A DNA stretch of 64,000 nt from assembly GCF_006381105.1 (NCBI RefSeq), contig NZ_VDET01000001.1, positions 186,001-250,000 on the forward strand, written 5' to 3'. The first letter of the stretch is position 1. The number at the start of each line of letters is the position of its first letter. Both the position numbers and the translations under genes were made by a program. This stretch comes from Flavicella sediminum. Its GTDB lineage: Bacteria > Bacteroidota > Bacteroidia > Flavobacteriales > Flavobacteriaceae. The notes beneath the pieces were generated by a model that saw only the letters and a program-made list of their open reading frames with translations, made no database searches and was not told where the DNA came from. Shown here one piece after another: positions 30,301-37,940 of this stretch.

Positions 30301-30659
30301 GCCGTAATATCTTCAAATTTAAGATCTCCTTTGTTTAAATACAGTTTATTTTCATGGGTGTTTGAAATAAAAAATAAGTCAACCAAGCCATCGTTGTTAA
30401 AATCGGCAGAGGCAACACCACCACCTATATATGTATAGTTGTATTGAAAATAATTCATTTCTAATGTTTCCTCAAGATTATTGGTAAAATGAATTCCAGA
30501 TTCTTCAGGAGGAAGTACTGTGAATAGTTTTTTCTTAGAAACATTATTAATGGAACTCGGGTCAGCATGTTTACATGCTATTTGAAATAGCAAGAATAAG
30601 GAGCTTATTGCCATGTAAAAATAAGAATTAGACTTATTTTTCAGAAGAAAGTCTAGCAT
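27303..30659 (-). CDS. FG-GAP/VCBS-repeat, ASPIC/UnbV-domain lipoprotein (copy 1)
   Basis: This 1118-residue lipoprotein (Cys29 in LLFQIAC) is built of beta-propeller FG-GAP/VCBS repeats. Repeats of the DFNNDGLVDLF type with a Ca-binding DxNxDG core fill about residues 75-540. An ASPIC/UnbV domain follows at about 545-625 (GIGVIANLYL...INSRGFLSAVS...IIWSDGQ). A second propeller runs to the C-terminus. It lies downstream of SusD1, separated by a terminator. The SusC2/SusD2 pair has a similar protein in the same place. Its role is unknown. By position it could be a surface glycan-binding or complex-forming partner of SusCD (inference). Confidence 0.88.
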   Translation of the reverse strand: MLDFLLKNKSNSYFYMAISSLFLLFQIACKHADPSSINNVSKKKLFTVLPPEESGIHFTNNLEETLEMNYFQYNYTYIGGGVASADFNNDGLVDLFFISNTHENKLYLNKGDLKFEDITAKAGIVKKQGFDAGVTVADVNNDGFVDIYISRGGWTDTDNKFSNLLYLNNGDLTFTEKAEELGIADANRSINAVFFDYDNDNDLDLYVNNTPDMTKKPELVDFKSIQNNPETITRKGSDHLYQNDGTGHFVNVSATAGIVPEIGFGLSTSITDLNNDGWLDIYVCNDFDIPDFIYINNKNGTFSEKREQFVKHMSFNSMGSDMADINNDGLIDLMALDMNPADYIRSKTTMGMTSKDNFTSMVEKGYHYQYMHNMLQLNNGNATFSEISQIAGVPNTDWSWAVLLADFDLDGLNDVYVTNGVFRDVIDKDKNNEILQILRHNKRKPTKEDFLGFAKMLPQQKLSNYFFKNKGDLTFTDVSDEWNDVKPTFSNGAIYADLDNDGDLDLVVNNINEVATVLKNNAIENTQGDFIKLNFKGPEKNTFGIGVIANLYLQNGKKQTRQLINSRGFLSAVSNTLHFGISKKDTLKKIEIIWSDGQKEILKTAKKNQSILISYSKAANEKTNSTEKKHPLFQKTKTNITHIDPIFDDYNEQILLPHKLSQTGPAISKTDINKDGIEDLFIGGGANQACQILISQKNGTFKELKSKDLIADSRYEDVGACFFDADNDGDQDLYVVSGSYEFTHSPRLLVDRLYINNGKGIFSKSLNSIPEIASAGSVVIAADYDNDGDQDLFVGGRVVPSKYPYAPTSYLLLNNNGKFTIETKNLASELEHVGMVTDAVWYDINNDKKLDILVCGEWMGVEVFLNSNGKLTKSTEYPQLSSAKGWWNKLLIADIDNDGDQDIVAGNLGLNYKFHANKDKPFHVYTRDFDYNGTEDIFLAKNYKNKQVPVRGKGCSTQQMPHLKNKIKTYNSFANSDIQGILGNGIKTALHYEVNEFRSGVFMNNQNKSFNFEPFVNEAQTSPINSIIFHDFDKDGYKDLLLAGNNYMSEVETTKADAGIGTYLKGDKNGHLTYKSNRNTGFYADKDVRNMVLINGKSKDYIFIANNNDTQEIYSFEK

Positions 30660-30769
30660 AATTAGTGGTCTTTAAAAATGATGGATATTGTCTGTTTAAA
30701 TTAGGTGCTTTTATACAGTGTTTAGATGAATGTACGGAAATTAATTAAGTTTTTTTTGTAAAAAAGTAA

Positions 30770-30795
30770 CGGCAAATCATCTAGTTGATTTGCCG
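30770..30795 (-). terminator. Terminator after SusD1
   Basis: CGGCAAATCA (30770-30779) and TGATTTGCCG (30786-30795) form a perfect 10-bp stem. On the minus strand it is followed by a T-rich run, 29 bp after the SusD1 stop. Confidence 0.8.
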
Positions 30796-30824
30796 CGACT
30801 AATTATAAATAACTCAAAAATTAT

Positions 30825-32333
30825 TTATTTTCCTAAATTAGGATTTAAATCTACTTCTATCTGTGGAATTGGAGCGTAATAATTATCTGTAGCTAAGGAT
30901 CCTAAAACAGGATTTGCTATTGGAATATTCGGATCTAAAGGTGTTCGAGCGTCATTGTTCAAAGCATCTGCAACTTTCTCCATTCTAACCAAATCATTAT
31001 AGCGTAAAAACTCACCTGCTAATTCCCATTTTCTTTCTGTAAAAGCTAATTCGGCTAAGTCTCCAGAAGTGACATCAATTGTAGGGTCCGGTGTGTCAAA
31101 CGGTTTTCCAGCTGCTCGTCTTCTAATTTGATTAAGGGCTTCCCAGGCATCCGGACTATTTGCACCAGATCTACCAGATGCCTCAGCGTAGTTTAATAAA
31201 ACTTCTGCATAACGCATATAAAAATCATTTCTATCCGTTGACCATTGACTTGGGAGGTCTCCAAGAGGTCCCGCAACTTTTGTGAATACAGGTTGTACTT
31301 GGTCGCTAAAATTCTTCCAGTCTAAATCAGTTCTATAGGTTGCTTCTTTTCTTGGTCCTTCAGGGAAATCTTCAAAAAACCGAACTTCAGCAAAAACCTC
31401 AGACCAACCCCCTTCTACATCACTAGGATAGCCTAATATACCATATTTCCTATTTCCTAATCCATTAGGATTGCTATAGGCAATCGTCCAAACAGATTCT
31501 TTGTTAAATCGATTACCTACTTTCCATAAATCATTTAAGTCACTTAGTAATCCAAATCCATGAGCAGCGCTGTTGTCAATTACTTTTTTAGCCATAACGG
31601 AGGCATCTGTGTATTTGGTGTTGTCTTTTACTGGAAAACCAGCCCAATTCATATACAAGCGAGAAAGTATGGCAGCTGCACTTCCTTTGTTTGGGCGTGG
31701 AGCTCCTGCTTCAACACCAGGATAAATTACAGGAAGTAAACTTTCCGCAAGTAATAGGTCGCTTTCAACTTGTTCATAAACTTTAATTTGTGTTGCCAAT
31801 TCGATATCAAAATCAGGAACAGATGTTAATGGTAATGGAATTCTACCATGAATTCTAGACATATGTAAAAAAAGTGTTCCTCTTAAAAAATGTGATTCAC
31901 CTAGAAGTCTATCATATCCTTCTTGATCCGTTACAGTCATTCCTTGTGCACTTTCTATCACAGCATTTACTGCGCGAATCATTGAGTAAACATCTTTCCA
32001 GTTGCTCAAGGTTCTTGGGTTGTCAGCCGAAACATTCATTTGGTCATATTCTCTAAATGGAGCTTTATTTAGCGCTTTGTGTGTGGTCATATCGTCACCA
32101 GCCCATCCGAAAACGTTAAAAGTTGTCCATTGAGCCGCTGTACGTAATTTTCCATAAACGCCCGTTACTCCTAAATTAAAATCCTGTAAAGATGAAAATT
32201 GTCCAGGTGCCAATTGAGATTTGGCAGGATCTTCATCTAAGTCGATACAGCTTTGCAATGACATTGCAAATACCATAGAAACGATGGCAATACTGTTACT
32301 TAAGTGTTTTATGATTTTATTTTTTGTATACAT
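30825..32333 (-). CDS. SusD/RagB-family glycan-binding lipoprotein (SusD1)
   Basis: This 502-residue outer-membrane lipoprotein (Cys29 in SLQSC, followed by Asp residues) is the lid that captures oligosaccharides over the SusC barrel. The SusD fold is indicated by the N-terminal TPR-like helices, FLRGTLFLHMSRIHGRIPL near residue 150, the YAEVLLNYAEASGRSG motif near 380 and the terminal FTERKWELAGEFLRYNDLVRM segment. It begins 19 bp after SusC1, so the two are co-translated from one mRNA. Confidence 0.95.
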   Translation of the reverse strand: MYTKNKIIKHLSNSIAIVSMVFAMSLQSCIDLDEDPAKSQLAPGQFSSLQDFNLGVTGVYGKLRTAAQWTTFNVFGWAGDDMTTHKALNKAPFREYDQMNVSADNPRTLSNWKDVYSMIRAVNAVIESAQGMTVTDQEGYDRLLGESHFLRGTLFLHMSRIHGRIPLPLTSVPDFDIELATQIKVYEQVESDLLLAESLLPVIYPGVEAGAPRPNKGSAAAILSRLYMNWAGFPVKDNTKYTDASVMAKKVIDNSAAHGFGLLSDLNDLWKVGNRFNKESVWTIAYSNPNGLGNRKYGILGYPSDVEGGWSEVFAEVRFFEDFPEGPRKEATYRTDLDWKNFSDQVQPVFTKVAGPLGDLPSQWSTDRNDFYMRYAEVLLNYAEASGRSGANSPDAWEALNQIRRRAAGKPFDTPDPTIDVTSGDLAELAFTERKWELAGEFLRYNDLVRMEKVADALNNDARTPLDPNIPIANPVLGSLATDNYYAPIPQIEVDLNPNLGK

Positions 32334-32352
32334 AATTTGATCAATTTTTTTG

Positions 32353-35300
32353 TTAAAAATTCAATTTAAAACCTAAAGAAATAGTTAAAGGATTAGGAAA
32401 GGCACCAGCGTCAATACCAGCAGCAACATCTCCATTCCCTCTTTCATTTGGATCTGAAGCTACAGAAGTTAATTCAGGGTCATAGCCTTGATAATCTGTA
32501 ATCAAAAACAAGTTTTGACCACTAGCAAACAATCTCAATGATTCAATTGAACCAATATTACGTAGCGTATATCCTATAGCTAAGCTTTGTAATCGAATAA
32601 AACTTCCATCTTCTACAAAACGTGAAGAACCAATAATACTTTGTCCGCCAGCAGGAATATCTGTTTCGTTTTCAGGAGTCCATTGGTTTAACTGGTCTGG
32701 TGATAAAAAACTTTTTTGTGGACCATTGATTGTCCCTCGCATTGTGTTATAAACATCAAACCCGTGAACTCCTTGTAAGAATACATTTAAATCCCAATTT
32801 TTATAAGTGAAGGTGTTACTGAATCCCCAAAATGTTGTAGGTGTACCGTTTCCAATAGCTTGATAAACGATAGCACCAGATTCATCTCTTAAGTACTTAG
32901 GGTCTCCTGGAGCTCTACCGTATACTGCCGCTTCTGTTGTTTCTGCTGTTTTCCATGTTCCCAAAAAAGTAGCACCTAAAAATTGTCCTAGGGGCTCTCC
33001 TTTTTCTATAACATTCCAATAGGCTTGTGTTCCGTCTGTAGCTTCAAAAGATCCTTGAATGGAGTTTACACCTCCTAAGTCAACGACTTTGTTCTTAACA
33101 AAGGAGAAATTAAAGTTAGAATCCCAACTAAAATTTTCCTTCCTAATAAGATTTCCACCTAGTGATAAGTCCATTCCGTAATTTTCAACTTCACCAATAT
33201 TTTGTGTAATTACTCCACCACCATTTGTTCCTGGTACAGGAACATCTAATAGTAGATCTGTTGTGTTTTTTTTGTAAGCATCAATACTTAAGTTTGCTCT
33301 TCCATTCCAAAAAGCAAGATCAACTCCCATGTTTGTTTGTGTTGTTGTTTCCCAGGTCAAGTTTTCGTTTCCATAACCATCAGGAATCGCACCAGGCGAA
33401 GTTGCTCCTCCAGAAAAAGGGTAAGAAGCATCGGTTCCTCCAATTTCAGAACTTGGATAAGTAACATAAGGAGCTACGTTTTGATTCCCTACTTGTCCCC
33501 AGCCTCCTCTAATAGCAAAATCAGTTAAGAATTCACTATTACTTAGAAAGTCCATTTTTTTGAAGCTGTATTTTAACGCTACTGAAGGAAAGTAACCTGT
33601 GTTTTGATCACTTCTAAATCTAGAAGATTGGTCCATTCGGATAGTAGCAGTAGCGAATAAACTTTCGTCGAAGACGTAAGCAGCTCTTGCCATAAGTGAT
33701 TGGATTCCAGATTTATTGTAAATGTTTGAAGCTCTAAAAGATTGACCTAATTCGGTTAAGTGAAAATTTCCTGAAATAAGGTAATCTGTTGATGCCCATC
33801 CATTTTGGCTATATTCACTTTGTGAAAATTCATACAATCCAGTGGCGGAGATATTATGCTTCCCAAAAGTTTTAGCCCATGTTAAAATATTACTTACTTG
33901 ATATCCTGTAGTTCTAGTTCCACTGTAGGTAGCATCTGGCAAGGTCATACTAACGATATAGTTTTCTTGTGCTGTATTGATAGAATTGGCTCCCACTACA
34001 ACTGAATAGGTAAGATTGTCTGTTAAATTATAAGAAGCATTAAAATTGATATCGACTCTGTCCCGAACATTTTCGATATTAGAATTACGCATATCTGCTA
34101 TCGGGTTGTAGGTTCCACTAGCGACACTTTTTAATGAATATAGATTAAAATCTCCATTTTCGTTATAAATGGGTGTTGTTGGATCCCAAGTTAGTGCTTG
34201 AAATATTTTTCGACCTTCAAATAAATTAAACTGATTTAAGTTGTTTTTAGTCTTTGCTCGTATGGCGGATAGGTTCAACCCAACTTTTAATTTGTCATTA
34301 AGCTGAGTGTTTACATTGGAACGGAAAGAATATTTCTCATAACCGGTTTCTATAACCATACCTTGTTGGTTAACATAATTACCAGAAAGGAAGTAGTTGG
34401 TTTTACCGTCCTCAGAACCCCCACTAGCAGACAGCTGAATGTTTTGAGTCATACCTTGTTGACTTAGTAATTCTTTTTGATAATTAGTTCCTCCATTTGT
34501 TTCAAAACCTGCAATTTCTAGGTCGGTATAAATAGCAGGTGAATTTACTCTAGCTCTACTAGAATTTTCTATTCTTGCAAAATCTGCTGCTCCAAGTGTT
34601 GGTATGTATTTAGGTACATTGTCTATAGAAAGGAAATAATCTACGCTTATTTTTCCTTTTCCTTTTCCTTTTTTTGTTGAAACTAAAATCACACCATTAG
34701 AACCTCTTGAGCCATAAATAGCGGTTGCAGAGGCGTCTTTAAGTACATCCATAGAAGCAATGTCATTAGGGTTGATGGAACTTAAATCACCACCAATAAC
34801 ACCATCAACAACAACCAAAGGGTTGTTGTTTCCTGTAATTGAATTTACACCTCTAATACGAACTTTAATTTCTCCACCTGGTTGTCCAGAATTTCGAGTA
34901 ACTTTTACTCCTGATGCTCTACCTTGTAAGGCATCTTCAGTCCTAGTTAATGGTTGGTTTTCAAATGATTTAGAAGTTACTTGTGAGACTGAACCAACGA
35001 CATCTTGTTTACGTGCAGTTCCGTATCCAATAACAACAACTTCATCAAGCGTTGAAGCGCTAGGTGCCATCTTAATAGAAAAACTTAGTTTGTTTCCCAA
35101 TGCAATTTCTTGGCTTTCGAAACCTACATAAGAAACAACAATTATTGTGGCGTTTTTACTTATTGTTAATGAAAAATTACCATCAAAATCAGTTGTTGTT
35201 CCTGAATTACTTCCTTTTACTAAAACAGATGCGCCAGGTAATGGCATTCCAGTATCGTCTTTTACGGTACCTGAAATTGTTTTTTGTTGTACTATTTCAG

Positions 35301-35679
35301 CAGCTGTTCTCGATTTTTTTTTGTCGACTACAAGCACAATTTGTTTATCTAAGACTTCAGAGTTGATTTTTGTATTGGTAAATAATTGCTGAAGAATTGT
35401 TGAAATTGATTCCTTTTTGTGGTTTACGGATACAATTTTCTTATAATCAACTTGGTTGTCGTTGTATAAGAATTTGAATTCTGTTTTGGATTCAATTTCT
35501 CGGAGTACTTTTTCAATGCTAACTTTCTTTAGGTTTAAAGAAATTTTGGTGTTTTGAGAATAGGTGCTAGCTTGGATTTGAAAAAGTGATATTAAAAATA
35601 AGTAAACGGTTAGTTTCATTTTTAAATCAAACTTTAGAGTATAGAGAGAATACCTCTCTAAATTAATGAGATTTTTCAT
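32353..35679 (-). CDS. SusC-like TonB-dependent transporter with STN signalling domain (SusC1)
   Basis: This is an outer-membrane barrel of about 1108 residues. The ATG at 35679 is preferred, giving MKNLINLERYS...; the frame stays open 75 nt upstream. A signal peptide is followed by an STN domain (ISLNLKKVSIEKVLREIE), a CarboxypepD-like domain (ISGTVKDDTGMPLPGASV), a DEVVVIGYGTARKQD TonB-box region, a plug (ATAIYGSRGSNGVILV) and a 22-strand-type barrel ending LTISLGFKLNF. The STN domain, together with the FecR and sigma genes upstream, shows trans-envelope regulation by the imported glycan. Substrate is inferred as galactan oligosaccharide. Confidence 0.95.
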   Translation of the reverse strand: MKNLINLERYSLYTLKFDLKMKLTVYLFLISLFQIQASTYSQNTKISLNLKKVSIEKVLREIESKTEFKFLYNDNQVDYKKIVSVNHKKESISTILQQLFTNTKINSEVLDKQIVLVVDKKKSRTAAEIVQQKTISGTVKDDTGMPLPGASVLVKGSNSGTTTDFDGNFSLTISKNATIIVVSYVGFESQEIALGNKLSFSIKMAPSASTLDEVVVIGYGTARKQDVVGSVSQVTSKSFENQPLTRTEDALQGRASGVKVTRNSGQPGGEIKVRIRGVNSITGNNNPLVVVDGVIGGDLSSINPNDIASMDVLKDASATAIYGSRGSNGVILVSTKKGKGKGKISVDYFLSIDNVPKYIPTLGAADFARIENSSRARVNSPAIYTDLEIAGFETNGGTNYQKELLSQQGMTQNIQLSASGGSEDGKTNYFLSGNYVNQQGMVIETGYEKYSFRSNVNTQLNDKLKVGLNLSAIRAKTKNNLNQFNLFEGRKIFQALTWDPTTPIYNENGDFNLYSLKSVASGTYNPIADMRNSNIENVRDRVDINFNASYNLTDNLTYSVVVGANSINTAQENYIVSMTLPDATYSGTRTTGYQVSNILTWAKTFGKHNISATGLYEFSQSEYSQNGWASTDYLISGNFHLTELGQSFRASNIYNKSGIQSLMARAAYVFDESLFATATIRMDQSSRFRSDQNTGYFPSVALKYSFKKMDFLSNSEFLTDFAIRGGWGQVGNQNVAPYVTYPSSEIGGTDASYPFSGGATSPGAIPDGYGNENLTWETTTQTNMGVDLAFWNGRANLSIDAYKKNTTDLLLDVPVPGTNGGGVITQNIGEVENYGMDLSLGGNLIRKENFSWDSNFNFSFVKNKVVDLGGVNSIQGSFEATDGTQAYWNVIEKGEPLGQFLGATFLGTWKTAETTEAAVYGRAPGDPKYLRDESGAIVYQAIGNGTPTTFWGFSNTFTYKNWDLNVFLQGVHGFDVYNTMRGTINGPQKSFLSPDQLNQWTPENETDIPAGGQSIIGSSRFVEDGSFIRLQSLAIGYTLRNIGSIESLRLFASGQNLFLITDYQGYDPELTSVASDPNERGNGDVAAGIDAGAFPNPLTISLGFKLNF

Positions 35680-35733
35680 ACTTTTGTTTTGAATTAAGTG
35701 GTTTAATAATTTGTTATTGAATACGCTATATCC

Positions 35734-35763
35734 AATCGGGGAATGTTCCAGCATTTTCCGATT
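35734..35763 (-). repeat. Hairpin between FecR and SusC1
   Basis: AATCGGGGAATG (35734-35745) pairs with CATTTTCCGATT (35752-35763) with two G:U-type positions and a 6-nt loop. It lies in the leader of the susC1 message, and no strong T-run follows. No gene is visible in 35680-35830. Confidence 0.5.
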
Positions 35764-35830
35764 TTTATGTATAACGCATTTTTGAGTTTAGTAAGTGGTC
35801 ATGTCATGAAGTAGTATGGCTTTAGTTAGT

Positions 35831-37054
35831 TTAGTGTATAATTATTTGGTTTTCTTTTTTTGTATAGCTAAACGGTGAGTTTTTTGCAAATGAATTCAAT
35901 ACTTGCTCAATGGTTTCAATGTCAAATGTGGCTGTAAAAGTCTCCACAAATAGTTTTTGATTGTTACAACTAATTTTCACATCGTAATGTCTTTCTAATT
36001 TTTTTATGATATTGTGAAATTTCATATGTTCAAAAACAATCTTCCCATCAATCCAACTTGTATAAATGTCGGTGTTAACTGCTTTTATGCGAATTCGGTT
36101 ATTTTTTTTATGCCAAGAGGCTTTTTTTCCTGGAGTTAATAAAGTGCTAGTGGCGTTTGAATATTTTTTGCCTTTTTGATAGAGACTTACGGCTCCTTCC
36201 ACCAAAACGGTGCTTGTAATGGCGTCTTCAGGGTAAGAAGAGATATTGAATTTAGTCCCCAAAACACGAACATTTATATCGTTAGCTGTTACTATAAAAG
36301 GATGCTCCTTGTCTTTGGCTACATCAAAATAAGCCTCTCCTATGATACTTACTTTTCTGTCCATTCCTCTAAGAAATTTTACAGGGTATTTAATAAAACT
36401 TCCAGAGTTAAGATACACTTTGGTTCCATCTGAAAGGGTAATTTGAAAGGTTTTGCCATAAGGAATAGTCAATTCATTGAATTTTAATTTTTCGGTAGGT
36501 TTTTCAATTTCTTTATCTGTGTTGTCTAATGAATTTTGAGAAACAATAGCATAGGTTAAATTTGTTCCTTTTTGATTTCCAACAACTTCTCCGGTTTGGC
36601 TGATGATTTTACGTTCTCCAGTTTCTGAAATAATTTCAGTTTGGCCATTGTCAAGTTTTAAAGTAATGGCACCAGTTTTTATGTTTACTGGAGTGATTCG
36701 ATTAGTTGGCCAATCGAAATTTAAATAGGCATAAGCGATTCCTAATGTGCAAATGAAAATAGCGGCTATTTTGCTGAATTTTTTGAAGTAAATTAATTTA
36801 GCATTTTTAGGTGTTTTCGCTTCTAAAGTTTTCCAATCTTGTTTTTTAGATTTGTTTATAATTCGAGCCATGATCTCATGATCCTTTTTGAACTTAGGGT
36901 CATTGATTGTTTCAAGAATTTCATTAGCATCATCAGTCCCAAACAAATTAGTTGTCTCCTTCATGATTTTGTCTGAAGGATCGACCTTTTTGTCTTTGAT
37001 TATTTTAGAGGCTAATTTTTTAGCGACCTCTTCTATTTCTTTTATTCTCGTCAT
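35831..37054 (-). CDS. FecR-family anti-sigma factor
   Basis: This inner-membrane regulator spans the membrane once (AAIFICTLGIAYAYLNF near residue 95). The cytoplasmic N-terminus binds the sigma factor. The periplasmic part carries the FecR domain (LPDGTKVYLNSGS-type motif, LTIPYGKTFQITLSDGTKV, GEAYFDVAKDKEHPF) and a C-terminal DUF4974-like domain that contacts the SusC STN domain. The ATG at 37054 is preferred over one 15 nt upstream because it starts directly before the conserved helix. The sigma gene lies 136 bp upstream and SusC1 downstream. Confidence 0.9.
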   Translation of the reverse strand: MTRIKEIEEVAKKLASKIIKDKKVDPSDKIMKETTNLFGTDDANEILETINDPKFKKDHEIMARIINKSKKQDWKTLEAKTPKNAKLIYFKKFSKIAAIFICTLGIAYAYLNFDWPTNRITPVNIKTGAITLKLDNGQTEIISETGERKIISQTGEVVGNQKGTNLTYAIVSQNSLDNTDKEIEKPTEKLKFNELTIPYGKTFQITLSDGTKVYLNSGSFIKYPVKFLRGMDRKVSIIGEAYFDVAKDKEHPFIVTANDINVRVLGTKFNISSYPEDAITSTVLVEGAVSLYQKGKKYSNATSTLLTPGKKASWHKKNNRIRIKAVNTDIYTSWIDGKIVFEHMKFHNIIKKLERHYDVKISCNNQKLFVETFTATFDIETIEQVLNSFAKNSPFSYTKKENQIIIH

Positions 37055-37190
37055 TATTAAAAGTGGCAATCGTTATTTTAGACAGGGCCACATAAACTAA
37101 AACGACTGATTTTTAAAAAGGGGTGAAAGTTTTTCGAAAAAAAAATATTTTTTTTTCGAGACTGGAATTATAGGGAAGAGAAGTACTTTT

Positions 37191-37751
37191 TTATTTTCTA
37201 AAGAAAGTGAAATATAGAGCCGTAACAATAAAGGCTCCTTCTAACAAAGGTCTTAATTTTTGATACGCAATCTTTTTTTGAGTTTTAACGGTATTTATCG
37301 AAATACTCAATTCTTCTGAAATTTGAATATTTCTATAGCCATTCATGCTCAACTTAATTATTTGTTTGCATTTTTCTGGCAAAGTATTAAGGGCATTGTC
37401 TACTATTCTTGAAGTTTCTTCTAGCAAAAGTTCTTTTTCAAAATAACTTTCAGAGGCTAAAATTTTGATATCGTCTTCAGTAAGTTTATTTTTAAGTTGG
37501 TATTCATTACTTTTTAAATGATCCAAACATTTGTTTTTAACCGACGTATACAAATAAGCTTTTACGGAGTCATTTTTAGAAAACTCTTTTTGCTGTCCTA
37601 AAAGTTTGATAAAAACTTCTTGAACTACATCTTTAGAAAGTTCCAAATCACGCAGGTATTTATTCGCAAATAAACACAAGGAAGTATAGAACGTATGGTA
37701 ATACTTTCTACAGTCAGACTTAGAAAGTGATTTCTTCGTTACTTTTTTCAA
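37191..37751 (-). CDS. ECF sigma factor (sigma-70 region 2 and 4, Bacteroidota type)
   Basis: This 186-residue ECF sigma factor has region 2 at about residues 18-90 (FANKYLRDLELSKDVVQEVF, then AYLYTSVKNKCLDHL). Region 4 is at about 115-170 (LPEKCKQIIKLSMNGYRNIQISEELSISINTVKTQ). A hydrophobic C-terminal extension (AFIVTALYFTF) is common in this group. It should activate the SusC1 operon when FecR1 releases it. The gene is free-standing: 189 bp separate it from the sulfatase/SMP-30 gene upstream, and no gene is visible there. Confidence 0.92.
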   Translation of the reverse strand: MKKVTKKSLSKSDCRKYYHTFYTSLCLFANKYLRDLELSKDVVQEVFIKLLGQQKEFSKNDSVKAYLYTSVKNKCLDHLKSNEYQLKNKLTEDDIKILASESYFEKELLLEETSRIVDNALNTLPEKCKQIIKLSMNGYRNIQISEELSISINTVKTQKKIAYQKLRPLLEGAFIVTALYFTFFRK

Positions 37752-37940
37752 GATAGGTTTAAGTTTGGTTTAAAAGTTGGTTAGACTTTTAAGAAAACAA
37801 CATTAATATATGTTAATTTTCCTACCCTCAAATTAACAACAAATGTTTCAGTTATCCTAATTTGAAAATTTAGTAAAAATTGATTGTTTAGTTTTTGTCA
37901 AGTTTTTTATAGGGGGCATATAGTCGAAATATTTTATTTA

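Noticed and set aside
27303-30659. FG-GAP protein as an integrin-like toxin or a PQQ-type dehydrogenase propeller
   Set aside because: The repeats are DxNxDG Ca-binding FG-GAP units with an UnbV domain and a lipid anchor; no PQQ or toxin motif is present.
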